64,000 nt of DNA from Streptomyces sp. SDr-06 (GCF_003324565.1 NZ_QOLA01000003.1:1-64000), one strand, 5' to 3'; counted from the first letter of the stretch, positions 48,790 through 57,650 are shown. Notes: generated by a model from the sequence alone, not told the origin. Program-made: numbers and translations.

Positions 48790-49297
48790 TGAGCCAATGG
48801 TTGTCCGGATTAAGGGCATGCCTGAAATTGAAGGCGCCCTAGGCAGCATGCTGCGGCGGGTTGACCTCGCATCGCTGCGGGCGCTGAAGCGGACACAGAC
48901 GGTAGCAAAGTCGTCTATCAGATCCGGCATGCGTGGCCGCCCCAGGTGGGATCGCAGAGGTAGACGCCCGTATCAGTCGGCGGGCATAAACCTGAATCTC
49001 ACCCCGCATGTCGTGCACAAGTCTGGGGGTCCAGGAAGTCTGTCCGGGCACCTACGGGCGTCAGTCGGTGTTGTGAAGCGTCCCAAAAAGGTTGGTGACC
49101 TTTTTCGGGGTGGTGTCGGCACTGGTGGCCTGAAGAGCTACACGAATCGGTACCGAAAAACGATTGAGGGAAAGTTTCCGTACGTCGCTCCCGGAGTGAA
49201 AAAGGCCGAGCCGAAAATGCCCGCCATTTGGGAGAAGGAATGGGCTTTGGCCACTCAGGCAATGCTGAACGCGCCCGTTAGAGGGGCGACTGAATAA
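48782..49297 (+). CDS. Putative HK97-gp10-like tail/neck protein
   Basis: A 171-residue basic protein, MADEPMVVRIKGMPEIEGALGSMLRRVDLASLRALKRTQTVAKSSIRSGM...SGHLRASVGVVKR...FPYVAPGVKKAEPKMPAIWEKEWA. The opening on a single peptide-to-helix repeat and the VAPGVKKAEPKMPAIWEKEW ending resemble gp10-type minor tail proteins. It lies between the chaperones and the tape measure gene and overlaps the chaperone frame by 8 bp. The ATG at 48782 is preceded by GAGGAAAGG. Confidence 0.6.
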   Translation: MADEPMVVRIKGMPEIEGALGSMLRRVDLASLRALKRTQTVAKSSIRSGMRGRPRWDRRGRRPYQSAGINLNLTPHVVHKSGGPGSLSGHLRASVGVVKRPKKVGDLFRGGVGTGGLKSYTNRYRKTIEGKFPYVAPGVKKAEPKMPAIWEKEWALATQAMLNAPVRGATE

Positions 49298-49309
49298 GAG
49301 GGTGGACCT

Positions 49310-51883
49310 GTGGGCACACTACCCCCCGTTTTCATTGAGTTTCTAGGTAGTACCACGGGATTTACCCGAAGCGTCGCGGTCGTCAAGACTGAGCTAGCCG
49401 CAGTCGAAACCGAAGGCGCCGTAAGTATGGGCCGTCTTGGTGCGGTCGCAAAGGGAGCGCTTCTAGGTATCGGTGTAGCCGCAGGAGTTGCGGCTGTCAA
49501 AACCATTCATATGGCAGGTGACTTTCAAACTGCCATGACCCGCGTGCGCACTGGCGCGGGTGAATCAGCGGCCAACATGAAGCTCGTTTCTGACGGTGTG
49601 CTGGCTATGGCTGGCGAAGTCGGCCAGTCCACTCAGCAGCTAACGACCGGACTCTATACCGTTGAGTCAGCCGGATATCACGGGGCCGATGCGCTGGCGG
49701 TGCTCAAGACTTCCGCCATGGGTGCGAAGGTGGGTGCGGCCGAACTTGGCACTGTGACCGACGCAGTTACTACCGCGCTGAACGCCTACAAGCTGAGCGC
49801 TGCGGATTCCGTTCCGGTCATGAACGCCCTGGTAGCCACTGAGGCCGAGGGCAAGACCAACATGGAAGCCCTAGCGGGCAGCATGGCGTCCATTCTGCCT
49901 GTTGCTGCGGCTGCACACGTAGGTCTGAATGAGGTTCTGGGCGCAATGGCGACCATGACCGCCCAGGGCACAAGTGCTGACGTCGCTGCCACATATCTTC
50001 GGCAGACGATCGGCCAGCTTTCCAATCCCACGGCGAAGGCCGCAGCGACTATGCGCGGGCTAGGTCTTGATGCCACTCAGGTAGCTAAGGATCTTGGGAC
50101 TCATGGTCTTGCCTACACGCTGAATGAGCTGACTACGGCGATTTCCCAGCACATGGGGCCAAGCGGCACGGTGCTGATTCAGACGCTGCAAAAGGCCGCT
50201 TCGAACTCGAAGGATTTCAACGGGCAGCTCAACAAGCTCACGGGCTCACAGAAAACATATATTGGCGCTTTGGCGACGATGGTAGGCGGCACCAAATCCA
50301 TGATGGGTGCGCTAGAGCTTACTGGCACCCACATGCAGACGTTCCAGAACAACGTCAAGGGAATCGCCGAGCACGTCAAAAAGGGCGGTAAGGAAGTCGA
50401 AGGCTGGGCCGACGTTCAGAAAACCTTCAACCAGAAAATGGCTGAGGCCAAGGGTTCCATGCAAGCCTTGGGAATCGAAATCGGCCTGACGCTGCTACCC
50501 GCCGCAACGAAGCTGATGGGCGCTTTTGCCACTGTTGCCGCACTAGCCGCAAAGCATCACACTACCCTGATGATTTTCGCGGGAGCGCTCGGCGCTGTAG
50601 CTATAGGAATGGCGGCAGCGGCTGTTAGCTCATGGTCATTCACCGATTCTCTGCTAGCCGACCCAATTACGTGGATCGTAGTGGGTATTGTCGCCCTGGT
50701 AGTGGCCCTGGTCGAGTTGGTCATTCACTGGAAGTCGGTAGCGGACTGGCTAGGCGGTGCCTGGCACACCGTAGTGGACGGGCTCGGTGCTGCCTGGCAT
50801 TGGCTGGTTGGCGTAACCGAGGATGCCTGGCGGGCCATTTCTGGCGCAGCAACGTCCGGATGGCGCGCAATTGCATCGTTCTTTTCCTCAGCCTGGCACG
50901 CAGTAGCCGACCCCATAGCCGCCGGATGGCAGTTTCTGGCGCATATCACATCCGCTGTGTGGAATTCCATAAGCGGGTTTTTTCGCAAATGGTGGCCGCT
51001 TCTGCTCGTCATTTTCATGCCATTCGTCGCGCTTTTGGTTCACATATGGAATTCCTCGCACGACACAATTGTAAAGTCCGCCCAGACCGTCTGGGGCTAC
51101 ATAAAGACGTTCTTGTCGGCGACCTGGGGGGTAATCCGGGATATCGGCGCTGCCGCGTGGTTGGCTATCAAGGTCGCCATCGTTCAACCTGCTGAGGATT
51201 CCTGGGCGATTATTAGGTCCGGGTGGCGCGTACTCTCTGGCTGGCTTTCCTCTGCCTGGAGCGGGATTTCTGCGGCCGCGCAATTTATCTGGGGGCTCAT
51301 ACGAGATTACATGGTTCAGCCCCTGGAAAATGCCTGGCACGCGATTTCTCGCGTCATAGGGTCCATACGCGACACAATTTCCGGCGGTCTGCATTCAGCT
51401 TGGGAATCCGTGAAGGGTGTAGGCAGTTGGTTCGCCAGTATCGGCTCTTCGATCGTTGAGGGAATCGTTCACGGAGTCGAGAACGGCGCAGGATGGCTTT
51501 TCAGCTCACTGAAGAACCTGGCGAGTAACGCTCTGAGCGAGGCCAAGAGCTTCCTAGGTATCAACTCTCCGTCGCGCGTTTTCGCCCAGGAAGTGGGCCA
51601 CTGGATTCCACACGGCATCGCTGAGGGCATCAAGGGGTCGGCTCACGTGGTGAGTCAGGCTGTGAGCGCTGCAACTGGTTCCTCCCTTGGGGGAGTTGCC
51701 ATCAGTGGAGGGTCTGTGAGTCTCGGCATGGGCACGTCGGGTGGCTTTGGTTCTACAACCATCGTAAACGTTCACGTCGAGGGCTCCGTGATGGCCGAGC
51801 AGGATCTACGCGACACGCTACAGCGGGAGATGCTCCGCCTAGGCTCTCGCAACAGTCAGACGTGGCAGAAGTTCCGCATCTAA
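49310..51883 (+). CDS. Tail tape measure protein
   Basis: An 857-residue protein of the TP901-type tape measure family. The N-terminal half contains SVAVVKTELAAVETEGAVSMGRLGAVAKGALLGIG and MAGDFQTAMTRVRTGAGESAANMKLVSDGVLAMAGEVGQSTQQLTTGLYTVESAGYHGADALAVLKTSAMGA, both family hallmarks. Two hydrophobic segments near residues 400-480 are probably for membrane insertion, and Trp-containing repeats follow (AWHTVVDGLGAAWHWLV, AWRAISGAATSGWRAIASFFSSAWHAV). It sets tail length. GTG start with GAGGGTGG upstream. A 17-bp hairpin follows the stop. Confidence 0.92.
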   Translation: MGTLPPVFIEFLGSTTGFTRSVAVVKTELAAVETEGAVSMGRLGAVAKGALLGIGVAAGVAAVKTIHMAGDFQTAMTRVRTGAGESAANMKLVSDGVLAMAGEVGQSTQQLTTGLYTVESAGYHGADALAVLKTSAMGAKVGAAELGTVTDAVTTALNAYKLSAADSVPVMNALVATEAEGKTNMEALAGSMASILPVAAAAHVGLNEVLGAMATMTAQGTSADVAATYLRQTIGQLSNPTAKAAATMRGLGLDATQVAKDLGTHGLAYTLNELTTAISQHMGPSGTVLIQTLQKAASNSKDFNGQLNKLTGSQKTYIGALATMVGGTKSMMGALELTGTHMQTFQNNVKGIAEHVKKGGKEVEGWADVQKTFNQKMAEAKGSMQALGIEIGLTLLPAATKLMGAFATVAALAAKHHTTLMIFAGALGAVAIGMAAAAVSSWSFTDSLLADPITWIVVGIVALVVALVELVIHWKSVADWLGGAWHTVVDGLGAAWHWLVGVTEDAWRAISGAATSGWRAIASFFSSAWHAVADPIAAGWQFLAHITSAVWNSISGFFRKWWPLLLVIFMPFVALLVHIWNSSHDTIVKSAQTVWGYIKTFLSATWGVIRDIGAAAWLAIKVAIVQPAEDSWAIIRSGWRVLSGWLSSAWSGISAAAQFIWGLIRDYMVQPLENAWHAISRVIGSIRDTISGGLHSAWESVKGVGSWFASIGSSIVEGIVHGVENGAGWLFSSLKNLASNALSEAKSFLGINSPSRVFAQEVGHWIPHGIAEGIKGSAHVVSQAVSAATGSSLGGVAISGGSVSLGMGTSGGFGSTTIVNVHVEGSVMAEQDLRDTLQREMLRLGSRNSQTWQKFRI

Positions 51884-51884
51884 G

Positions 51885-51922
51885 AGGGTGACCACATACA
51901 GGAAACTGTATGTGGTCACCCT
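51885..51922. promoter_or_regulatory. GAAA-centred palindrome, copy 3, 17-bp perfect stem
   Basis: The stem 51885-51901 pairs perfectly with 51906-51922 around GAAA. The core is the shared ACATACAG/CTGTATGT, here extended outward by GGGTGACC/GGTCACCC. It begins 2 bp after the tape measure stop. There is no T-run. It is the longest of the six copies and could also act as a terminator or RNA-processing hairpin inside the late operon. Confidence 0.8.
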
Positions 51923-51936
51923 TGCGAAGGGGTGGC

Positions 51937-54789
51937 ATGACGATCAATCCGAACTTTCCGCAGATGGAGTACGGATGGGGCGCGCTCTGGAACTGCAACG
52001 CTGGCGCATCGCCGATTGATCGGTACGTTGATATTACCGGCCGTACGTACGGAACGGTGGGCACTCAGCGTGGTCGTCAGTATGAGCTAGACCTAGTGCA
52101 GTCGGGCACGCTGCGTGCCTCGCTGACGAACAAGGACGGTTCCCTAGATCCCAACAATCAATCGGGTCCATGGGCTGGCAATATCTGGCCGTACCAGCCG
52201 CTGCGTGTGCGCGCTCAGTGGCCACCTACGGCAAACATCCTTGATCCATGGATCGCCAACGGTGGCGACGGTTCGGCGCTTGGCACTATTAGCGGCGGAG
52301 CCGTTGGGCAGGATGTCTACTCGGTAACCGATAGTACGGGCGGCAGTATTGTTGCCAGCGCCAGCGCTTTCAGCGGGGCGAATGTCTTTCAGTTTGCCGT
52401 ACCGGCGTCTCAGCCTGTCGGTAACCGGATTTGCCACACGCCTCAGCCCGCTGTCACTCCGGGCGTCACTTACAGCCTTACCATCCACGTGCGGAACGTC
52501 ACGGACTCCACGACTCTCGATGTGAAACCGTTCATTTCCTGGTACGGACCGCCACCCTCGGTTGCTCCGACCACCAACGTCTATGGATCACCGGTCACGC
52601 TCACTGGGTCTTCGACGGCAACCGGATGGGCCACGCTTACGCTCACGGCAACGGCGCCCGCCAATCCGTACGGCATGGATGTTGGGCTTGCTGTGGCAAC
52701 GTCGCCAGGTTCCACGTGCAACGTGCAGGTAGATGCCTGGCAGCTAGAGAAGTCGGCCACACCTAGCGCCTTTGTGTCGCCGGGCACGTGGTACCCAATG
52801 TACTCCGGGTATGTCGAGCGTTGGCCCCAGAAATGGGCGCTGGATAACACCTTCGGGCTGGTTGAGGCGACCGGAGTTGATACTTTCGCGCTGCTATCTC
52901 AGCGACTACTTCGCGACCCGCTGACCGAGGAAATCTATCGGCGCAACCCGACTTTCCTTTACACGCTTGGGGACCCTTCACAGGTCGAGTCTTTCGCTGA
53001 CGCCACAGGAAATTATTCGGCAGCGCCGATTTCTTCCAGCAAGTATGGGCCGGGCACGCTTACCTCCGGAAATCAGATCACATCGGCCAGCCCTTCGGGT
53101 GCCTACACGGGCGCAGCTTCATCGGTCGTGACGATCGCCAACACGAACCCTGGAACGCCGATTCCGGGCCCCGCTTCGTATATCTCGCTGTCGAAGGTCG
53201 GCATCAAGGGGCCAAAGGGTGGGACGGCCACATGGACGCGTATGGTTGCGTTCCGCTATGCGGGGCCGACTCCTACTGACCGTGCTGTCATTTGGTCCAC
53301 AATGGATAAGCAGCGGTCTGGAGGTCTGCCCTCAGGGTCTCAAATTTGGTTCGCCATCGACAATGCGGGAAAGTTCTACATAGCGATGGGTGGCCCCAGT
53401 AACAATACCGCCGCCTTCTATCCGAGCGTCGCAGGTGTGTCGGTAAGCGTGAATGACGGAAACTGGCACCTTGCCGGTATTTCGATGAATGCAACCACTG
53501 GCGACGTATGGGTCACCATTGACAACGTGCAAACCCACTGGGGAAGTGCAAGCGCCAGCAATCCCACTGGGTGTCAGAGTGACGCGCTGGGCAACTGGAT
53601 TGACGACACGACTGGTAACGGGTCCGTGTGGAATTTCCAGGGCGATATTTCCTACGCAATCGAGTTTCCTACTGCGCTGGGGCCTACTGATTTCGGGTCC
53701 ATCTACAACGCATGGAAAAGCTCCTTCTCTGGCGACTCGACCGATCAGCGGTACGCGCGCATTCTGACGTACGCGGGGTATGGCGGGCCTTCCAGTATTC
53801 AGACTGGTGTCACCCGCAGAATGGGCCCCATGGTGACTGGCGGGCAGGATGCGCTAAGTGCTCTCGCCGATATCGTCATCACAGAGAACGGCGAGCATTT
53901 CGTAGACCGACAGGGCATACTCACTTTCCGGTCTCGTGCTGCGCGCTATAACGCGACTAGTGCTGTGTATACGTTCGGCGAGAATGAGGCAGCGGGGGAG
54001 TTCCCGTACGAAGAAGTTGAGCTAGATTTTGACCCGACGCACCTTGCTAACCTCGTGCAGGTAACGCAGTCGTCAACAAATCAGATATTTACTGGTGCTG
54101 ACGCGACATCGCAGACCAACTATTTTCCGCGCACCATGCAGCGTGATGTGAACAGCACCAGTGCGCTGGAATGCCAGGATGCGGCGAACTACCTCGTAAG
54201 CCGGTACAGAAATCCGCTAGCTCGTGTGTCAGCGCTGAGGCTCCATCCTTCGGCGAATCCGACACTCTGGCCCATGTGCCTCAGCCTCGAACTAGGCACC
54301 CGTGTGCGCATTATGCGGCGACCCCTTGGCGCAGCCACCATTCAGATAGATGCCTTCGTGGAAAAGATCGAATGGAGTGTAGACGACAAGGGTGAAGCTT
54401 TCGTCACCCTGCAATGCTCGCCCATTGATCCTCAGCCGTACGGCGAATTCGCAGCCTGGCACACCACGCTGAAAACAACGGTCGCATCCGGCGTCACTTC
54501 GATCACGGTCAACGCTTCGCAAGACACTACCAACCCCCTTGCTATGCAGCTTCCTGCGGGTACGTCCCTGACGCTAGGGCAGGGCAGCGTGAACACCGAA
54601 ACGGTCACTGTGCTATCGGTCGGGGCGACGTCGCCGGGCTGGACAAGCGCCGTTATCACCCTCAGCGCTGCAACCACGAAGTCTCACACAGCGGGTGACC
54701 TCATCAACGAGGTTCTTCCGGCGGGGACTTCCAGCCCAACGGCCTTCGACAGCCTTGCGAAATTCGACAGCGTGGCGTTCTCGTACTAG
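51937..54789 (+). CDS. Large minor tail protein with LamG-like domain
   Basis: A 950-residue protein. The N-terminus (MEYGWGALWNCNAGASPIDRYVDITGRTYGTVGTQRGRQYELDLVQSGTLRASLTNKDGSLDPNN) resembles distal-tail/baseplate-type proteins of actinophages. A jelly-roll (about residues 400-600) contains SQIWFAIDNAGKFYIAMGG...VNDGNWHLAGISMNATTGDVWVTIDNVQTHW, typical of laminin-G/concanavalin-type carbohydrate-binding folds. The C-terminal third returns to a tail-hub-like domain. It is a good candidate for host recognition. The ATG at 51937 has GGGGTGG upstream; an in-frame ATG at 51910 lies within the hairpin and is rejected. Confidence 0.82.
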   Translation: MTINPNFPQMEYGWGALWNCNAGASPIDRYVDITGRTYGTVGTQRGRQYELDLVQSGTLRASLTNKDGSLDPNNQSGPWAGNIWPYQPLRVRAQWPPTANILDPWIANGGDGSALGTISGGAVGQDVYSVTDSTGGSIVASASAFSGANVFQFAVPASQPVGNRICHTPQPAVTPGVTYSLTIHVRNVTDSTTLDVKPFISWYGPPPSVAPTTNVYGSPVTLTGSSTATGWATLTLTATAPANPYGMDVGLAVATSPGSTCNVQVDAWQLEKSATPSAFVSPGTWYPMYSGYVERWPQKWALDNTFGLVEATGVDTFALLSQRLLRDPLTEEIYRRNPTFLYTLGDPSQVESFADATGNYSAAPISSSKYGPGTLTSGNQITSASPSGAYTGAASSVVTIANTNPGTPIPGPASYISLSKVGIKGPKGGTATWTRMVAFRYAGPTPTDRAVIWSTMDKQRSGGLPSGSQIWFAIDNAGKFYIAMGGPSNNTAAFYPSVAGVSVSVNDGNWHLAGISMNATTGDVWVTIDNVQTHWGSASASNPTGCQSDALGNWIDDTTGNGSVWNFQGDISYAIEFPTALGPTDFGSIYNAWKSSFSGDSTDQRYARILTYAGYGGPSSIQTGVTRRMGPMVTGGQDALSALADIVITENGEHFVDRQGILTFRSRAARYNATSAVYTFGENEAAGEFPYEEVELDFDPTHLANLVQVTQSSTNQIFTGADATSQTNYFPRTMQRDVNSTSALECQDAANYLVSRYRNPLARVSALRLHPSANPTLWPMCLSLELGTRVRIMRRPLGAATIQIDAFVEKIEWSVDDKGEAFVTLQCSPIDPQPYGEFAAWHTTLKTTVASGVTSITVNASQDTTNPLAMQLPAGTSLTLGQGSVNTETVTVLSVGATSPGWTSAVITLSAATTKSHTAGDLINEVLPAGTSSPTAFDSLAKFDSVAFSY

Positions 54790-54797
54790 GAGACATT

Positions 54798-55325
54798 TTG
54801 ACCAACCTGCCCATCCCTGTAATGAGCACTGCGGCGCCCGGCAATTTTCTGACATCTGCGCTGTGGAATGCACAGGTGCGGGATGCGATCAACTTCGTGC
54901 TAAACCCGCCGATTTTCTTCGGGTATTCAACTAGCACCGTATCCCTAGCCGCTGGTGTCTTCACAGCGATTGGCCTTGATACCGAAGTGTTCGACAGCTA
55001 CGGCGGACATTCTACAGTCACCAACACTAGCCGATATGTGGCTCAGGTGGCTGGCGTGTACGAGGTCATTGGCGCGGGCTCACTGCAATCGACCAGCGGC
55101 ACCCTGTTGGCCGTGTACGTGGGTAAAAACGGCACGATCATTCCAGGTAGCGAGGTAGAAACGCCTCCCATGTCGACTCATTTCAACGGTATTTCGTCGC
55201 CCCCTGCCATGGTCCAGCTCAATGTAGGGGACTACGTAGAAACCTACGTGCTGTGTAGCTCCGCTGCCTCAACGGCCAATGGTGGACCCTGGTGCAGTCT
55301 TTCAGTGAAGTTCATTCACCCGTAA
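54798..55325 (+). CDS. Minor tail / tail fibre protein, C1q-like jelly-roll
   Basis: A 175-residue protein. After a short N-terminal helix (TNLPIPVMSTAAPGNFLTSALWNAQVRDAINFVLNPP) comes a beta domain (FDSYGGHSTVTNTSRYVAQVAGVYEVIGAGSLQSTSGTLLAVYVGKNGTIIPGS...VQLNVGDYVETYVLCSS...SLSVKFIHP). This pattern of a YxVxxAGxYxVxG strand and a closing V-Q-L-x-x-G-D-Y-V is seen in C1q/TNF-like phage tip domains. It probably binds a host surface ligand. TTG start with AGGAG 5 bases upstream. Confidence 0.75.
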   Translation: MTNLPIPVMSTAAPGNFLTSALWNAQVRDAINFVLNPPIFFGYSTSTVSLAAGVFTAIGLDTEVFDSYGGHSTVTNTSRYVAQVAGVYEVIGAGSLQSTSGTLLAVYVGKNGTIIPGSEVETPPMSTHFNGISSPPAMVQLNVGDYVETYVLCSSAASTANGGPWCSLSVKFIHP

Positions 55326-55334
55326 GGAACCGCT

Positions 55335-55574
55335 GTGCCTAAGTGCGCAATCTGCCCCGAAGTCGCCTATCTGCAATGGACCCGGGTTGATCCAGCCGAC
55401 GCATCCAGCACGGTACCTGTCTACGCCTGCACGTCCCATGAGATCTCCATGGACCTTGCGGCGCTGAGGCACCAGGCCACGTGTACGGCTCCAAATCTGG
55501 CGGAGCTTCCCAAGTGCGACTGCACGCCGTTTCAGGTTGGCGTCATCGTAAATCTCAGCGTCAAGCAACTCTAA
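55335..55574 (+). CDS. Small Cys-rich phage protein
   Basis: A 79-residue protein with six cysteines (CAIC near the N-terminus, YACTSHE, ATC and CDC), suggesting one or two zinc sites. GTG start with GGAA upstream. It sits between tail tip and lysin genes. Function not recognised. Confidence 0.7.
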   Translation: MPKCAICPEVAYLQWTRVDPADASSTVPVYACTSHEISMDLAALRHQATCTAPNLAELPKCDCTPFQVGVIVNLSVKQL

Positions 55575-55589
55575 CGAAAGGAAATCCAT

Positions 55590-56420
55590 ATGTCGGGTGC
55601 ATCCGCAATCATCAATTCCGCTGAAGCCGAAGTCGGCTACCACGAAGGCCGTGACTCTGACGGTAACTGGAACAACATTCAGAAGTATTCCGAGCAGGTT
55701 CCCGGCCTAGCCTGGTCGGATGGCGAAGCCTGGTGCGCGACGTTCATGTCTTGGCTAGCCATGGTGTCCGGCAATGCGGCGCTGTATCCGCGTACCGCGT
55801 CTTGCGCGGAGGGCGTCGACTGGTTCCGCTCCATCGGTCGATTCAGCGAATATCCTGCGGTAGGTGCTCAGGCTTTCTATGGGCCCGGCGGAGGTTCGCA
55901 TACTGGTCTCGTGGTCCGATTCGACGACACGCACATTTACACGGTCGAAGGCAACACCAACGACAACGGATCGGCTCAGGGCGACGGAGTTTATCGGCAG
56001 ACGCGTAGGCGGCGCGATGACTACGTGTACGGCTACGGTTACCCGCGCTTCGCTGAGGGCATCGTTTCCGCCGACCCTGCTTATGGTGGCAAGTCTTCGG
56101 GCGGATCTACACCTACGCCAGCGCCTAAGCCGGTTGTGTCTCTGTCGAACGTGGTGGCTGCGGCTGAGACCGATCCGGGCGCCTCTCAGGGGCACCAGAC
56201 GCATGCGGCGGATGTTCGCCTGGTAGAGGCTGCGCTACACGCCGAAGGCCTTCTGTCGGCCACCTACGCTTCTGACGGCTCTTACGGCTCTTCCACCATT
56301 ACGGCCTACGCCGAGTGGCAGCGGAAGCTCGGGTACAGCGGCAGCGACGCAGACGGTATTCCCGGCATGACTTCGCTGAGCAAGCTGGGCGCTTCGCACG
56401 GCTTTTCCGTCAAGGCCTAA
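55590..56420 (+). CDS. Endolysin: CHAP amidase/endopeptidase plus C-terminal binding domain
   Basis: A 276-residue lysin. The CHAP domain (residues 1-150) has the catalytic Cys49 in AWCATFMSWL and His104 in GGSHTGLVVRF, with VEGNTND supplying the third polar residue. A linker rich in Ser/Gly/Pro/Thr (about 170-190) leads to a peptidoglycan-binding-like module (HAADVRLVEAALHAEGLL...STITAYAEWQRKLGYSGSDADGIPGMTSLSKLG). It cuts host peptidoglycan for release. AAAGGAAA precedes the ATG. The holin-like genes follow directly. Confidence 0.92.
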   Translation: MSGASAIINSAEAEVGYHEGRDSDGNWNNIQKYSEQVPGLAWSDGEAWCATFMSWLAMVSGNAALYPRTASCAEGVDWFRSIGRFSEYPAVGAQAFYGPGGGSHTGLVVRFDDTHIYTVEGNTNDNGSAQGDGVYRQTRRRRDDYVYGYGYPRFAEGIVSADPAYGGKSSGGSTPTPAPKPVVSLSNVVAAAETDPGASQGHQTHAADVRLVEAALHAEGLLSATYASDGSYGSSTITAYAEWQRKLGYSGSDADGIPGMTSLSKLGASHGFSVKA

Positions 56421-56433
56421 GGAGAGGAACTCC

Positions 56434-56664
56434 ATGAACAAGTCTTTCGTTCGTGACGCTGGCGTCCGGGTTACCCGTACGTTCGTTCAGACCCTGGTCG
56501 GTGCGCTGGGCCTAGATGGCGCCAACGTCATTCACCAGGGCTGGCCTCAGGCGCTGGCGGTTGCTGGTTCGGCTGCGGTGCTTTCCGCGCTGACGGCTCT
56601 TGCGAGCTTCACCGGTTCTAGCGCCAGTGCTGCGCCGGAGGCTCCGAAGGTGGTCGCTGGTTAA
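56434..56664 (+). CDS. Holin-like protein
   Basis: A 76-residue protein. A short basic N-terminus (MNKSFVRDAGVRVTRTFVQTLVGALG) precedes one or two hydrophobic segments (VGALGLDGANV; ALAVAGSAAVLSALTALASFTG), followed by a short Ala/Pro tail. Size, layout and position after the endolysin fit small actinophage holins. GGAGAGG precedes the ATG. Its stop overlaps the next ATG. Confidence 0.78.
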   Translation: MNKSFVRDAGVRVTRTFVQTLVGALGLDGANVIHQGWPQALAVAGSAAVLSALTALASFTGSSASAAPEAPKVVAG

Positions 56665-56906
56665 TGGCTCCGCCGGAAGAGGGCGGGGCGTGGGTCTCAG
56701 CGACTGAGATCTATGCAGAGCTGCGGCGCCTGTCTGACGCTGTAGTACGCCTAGAAGAGCGCCTAGCGCACGATGACACGCAAGCAGAGCTAGAGCGCCT
56801 TGACGTCCGCCTGAGCGCCGTAGAGCAGCGCATATGGCGGGCATCTGGCGTGGCCGCAACCCTGGGAGCCCTGGTAGGAGTTGCTGTGCCCTTCCTGACG
56901 CGCTAG
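56664..56906 (+). CDS. Small coiled-coil membrane protein of lysis module
   Basis: An 80-residue protein. A long heptad-like helix (EIYAELRRLSDAVVRLEERLAHDDTQAELERLDVRLSAVEQRIW) is followed by a C-terminal membrane segment (ASGVAATLGALVGVAVPFL). Such proteins accompany holins in many actinophages and may be an antiholin or second holin. It is translationally coupled to the holin gene by TAATG. The late operon terminator follows. Confidence 0.75.
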   Translation: MAPPEEGGAWVSATEIYAELRRLSDAVVRLEERLAHDDTQAELERLDVRLSAVEQRIWRASGVAATLGALVGVAVPFLTR

Positions 56907-56937
56907 ACGCGCTGGTTAGCGCAGGTATCTGAGCTTA

Positions 56938-56975
56938 GCCTCCGGTTACTCCCTGAGCGGAGTGCCGGGGGCTTT
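56938..56975 (+). terminator. Terminator of late operon
   Basis: GCCTCCGG/CCGGGGGC (8 bp, one G-U) and ACTCC/GGAGT stack across a 2x2 internal loop, with a six-base top loop, followed by TTTCGTCGTTTC. It lies 31 bp after the last lysis gene and just before the first early-type promoter. Confidence 0.8.
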
Positions 56976-56988
56976 CGTCGTTTCTGGG

Positions 56989-57038
56989 CACATACAGGAA
57001 ACTGCATGTGGACAGAGACCATGATCCTGCGCTAGCTT
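56989..57038 (+). promoter_or_regulatory. GAAA palindrome copy 4 abutting a promoter
   Basis: CACATACAG-GAAA-CTGCATGTG (56989-57010, one mismatch in the arms) runs directly into a -35 box TGGACA (57009-57014). After 18 bp comes -10 TAGCTT (57033-57038). The leader contains three exact tandem copies of CACGTCAG (57043-57066). The palindrome overlaps the -35, as expected for a repressor operator. The layout is identical to that at 57565-57614. Confidence 0.7.
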
Positions 57039-57082
57039 GGAGCACGTCAGCACGTCAGCACGTCAGCGAAGGGGTGGGGACG

Positions 57083-57523
57083 ATGAACACGAAGACCACG
57101 GAAATTGACGGCAAGTACTACGCCACAGTAAGCGCTGGCGACCGCGTTGCGCATCGAACCCCTGCCTTCTACATGGAGGACATGGCGCTAGCTGCCGCTA
57201 AGTGCTGGGTGGCCTTCCATGAGGATGTGGAAATGATGTGGGTGCCCATTGAGGGCGGACATGAAGTTGAGCTTCCGCGTGATGACGTACAGAAGATTGC
57301 CCTTGAGTACGCCGTTGTGATGCGCCTTGACCGACAGCGCGAAAACCAAGAAAAGTTTCGCAAGCTGCGTCCGCTGCTGAACTGGGTCCGTGAAACACAC
57401 GGTCTGACCGATCGTGACATGAAGCGGATCACCCACTGGTGGTGGAGCGAAATGAACAGCGAAACCGCCAAGGAGCGGGGACGCAAGGCGGTTGAAGAAT
57501 TCATGGCCAAGCGCAACAGCTAG
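57083..57523 (+). CDS. Phage early protein of unknown function
   Basis: A 146-residue charged protein (MNTKTTEIDGKYYATVSAGDRVAHRTPAFYMEDMALAAAKCWVAFHEDVEMMWVP...RETHGLTDRDMKRITHWWWSEMNSETAKERGRKAVEEFMAKRNS). No family recognised. The C-terminal helix-rich part with HWWW could bind nucleic acid or protein. The ATG at 57083 has GGGGTGGGG upstream. A 16-bp hairpin after the gene isolates it, so it is a single-gene unit under the palindrome-linked promoter, perhaps expressed early or in the lysogen. Confidence 0.75.
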   Translation: MNTKTTEIDGKYYATVSAGDRVAHRTPAFYMEDMALAAAKCWVAFHEDVEMMWVPIEGGHEVELPRDDVQKIALEYAVVMRLDRQRENQEKFRKLRPLLNWVRETHGLTDRDMKRITHWWWSEMNSETAKERGRKAVEEFMAKRNS

Positions 57524-57536
57524 TATCCTCAGTCGT

Positions 57537-57574
57537 CCTGTAGGTGCCGAGAATGGACTCTCGGCACCTACAGG
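57537..57574 (+). terminator. 16-bp hairpin terminator overlapping the next operator
   Basis: CCTGTAGGTGCCGAGA pairs perfectly with TCTCGGCACCTACAGG around ATGGAC, 13 bp after the stop at 57523. The right arm is also the left arm of GAAA palindrome copy 5, so terminator and operator share bases. Confidence 0.75.
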
Positions 57575-57614
57575 AAACTGTATGTGGACAGCACCTCTGG
57601 CGCTCCAGTAGTGT
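57565..57614 (+). promoter_or_regulatory. GAAA palindrome copy 5 abutting a promoter
   Basis: CACCTACAG-GAAA-CTGTATGTG (57565-57586) runs into -35 TGGACA (57585-57590). After 18 bp comes -10 TAGTGT (57609-57614). The following leader again contains CGTCAGCG and GAAGGGG. The arrangement is base-for-base parallel to the one at 56989-57038. Confidence 0.72.
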
Positions 57615-57650
57615 GTAACGCGTCAGCGCAGCAACGAAGGGGCGGAATCA

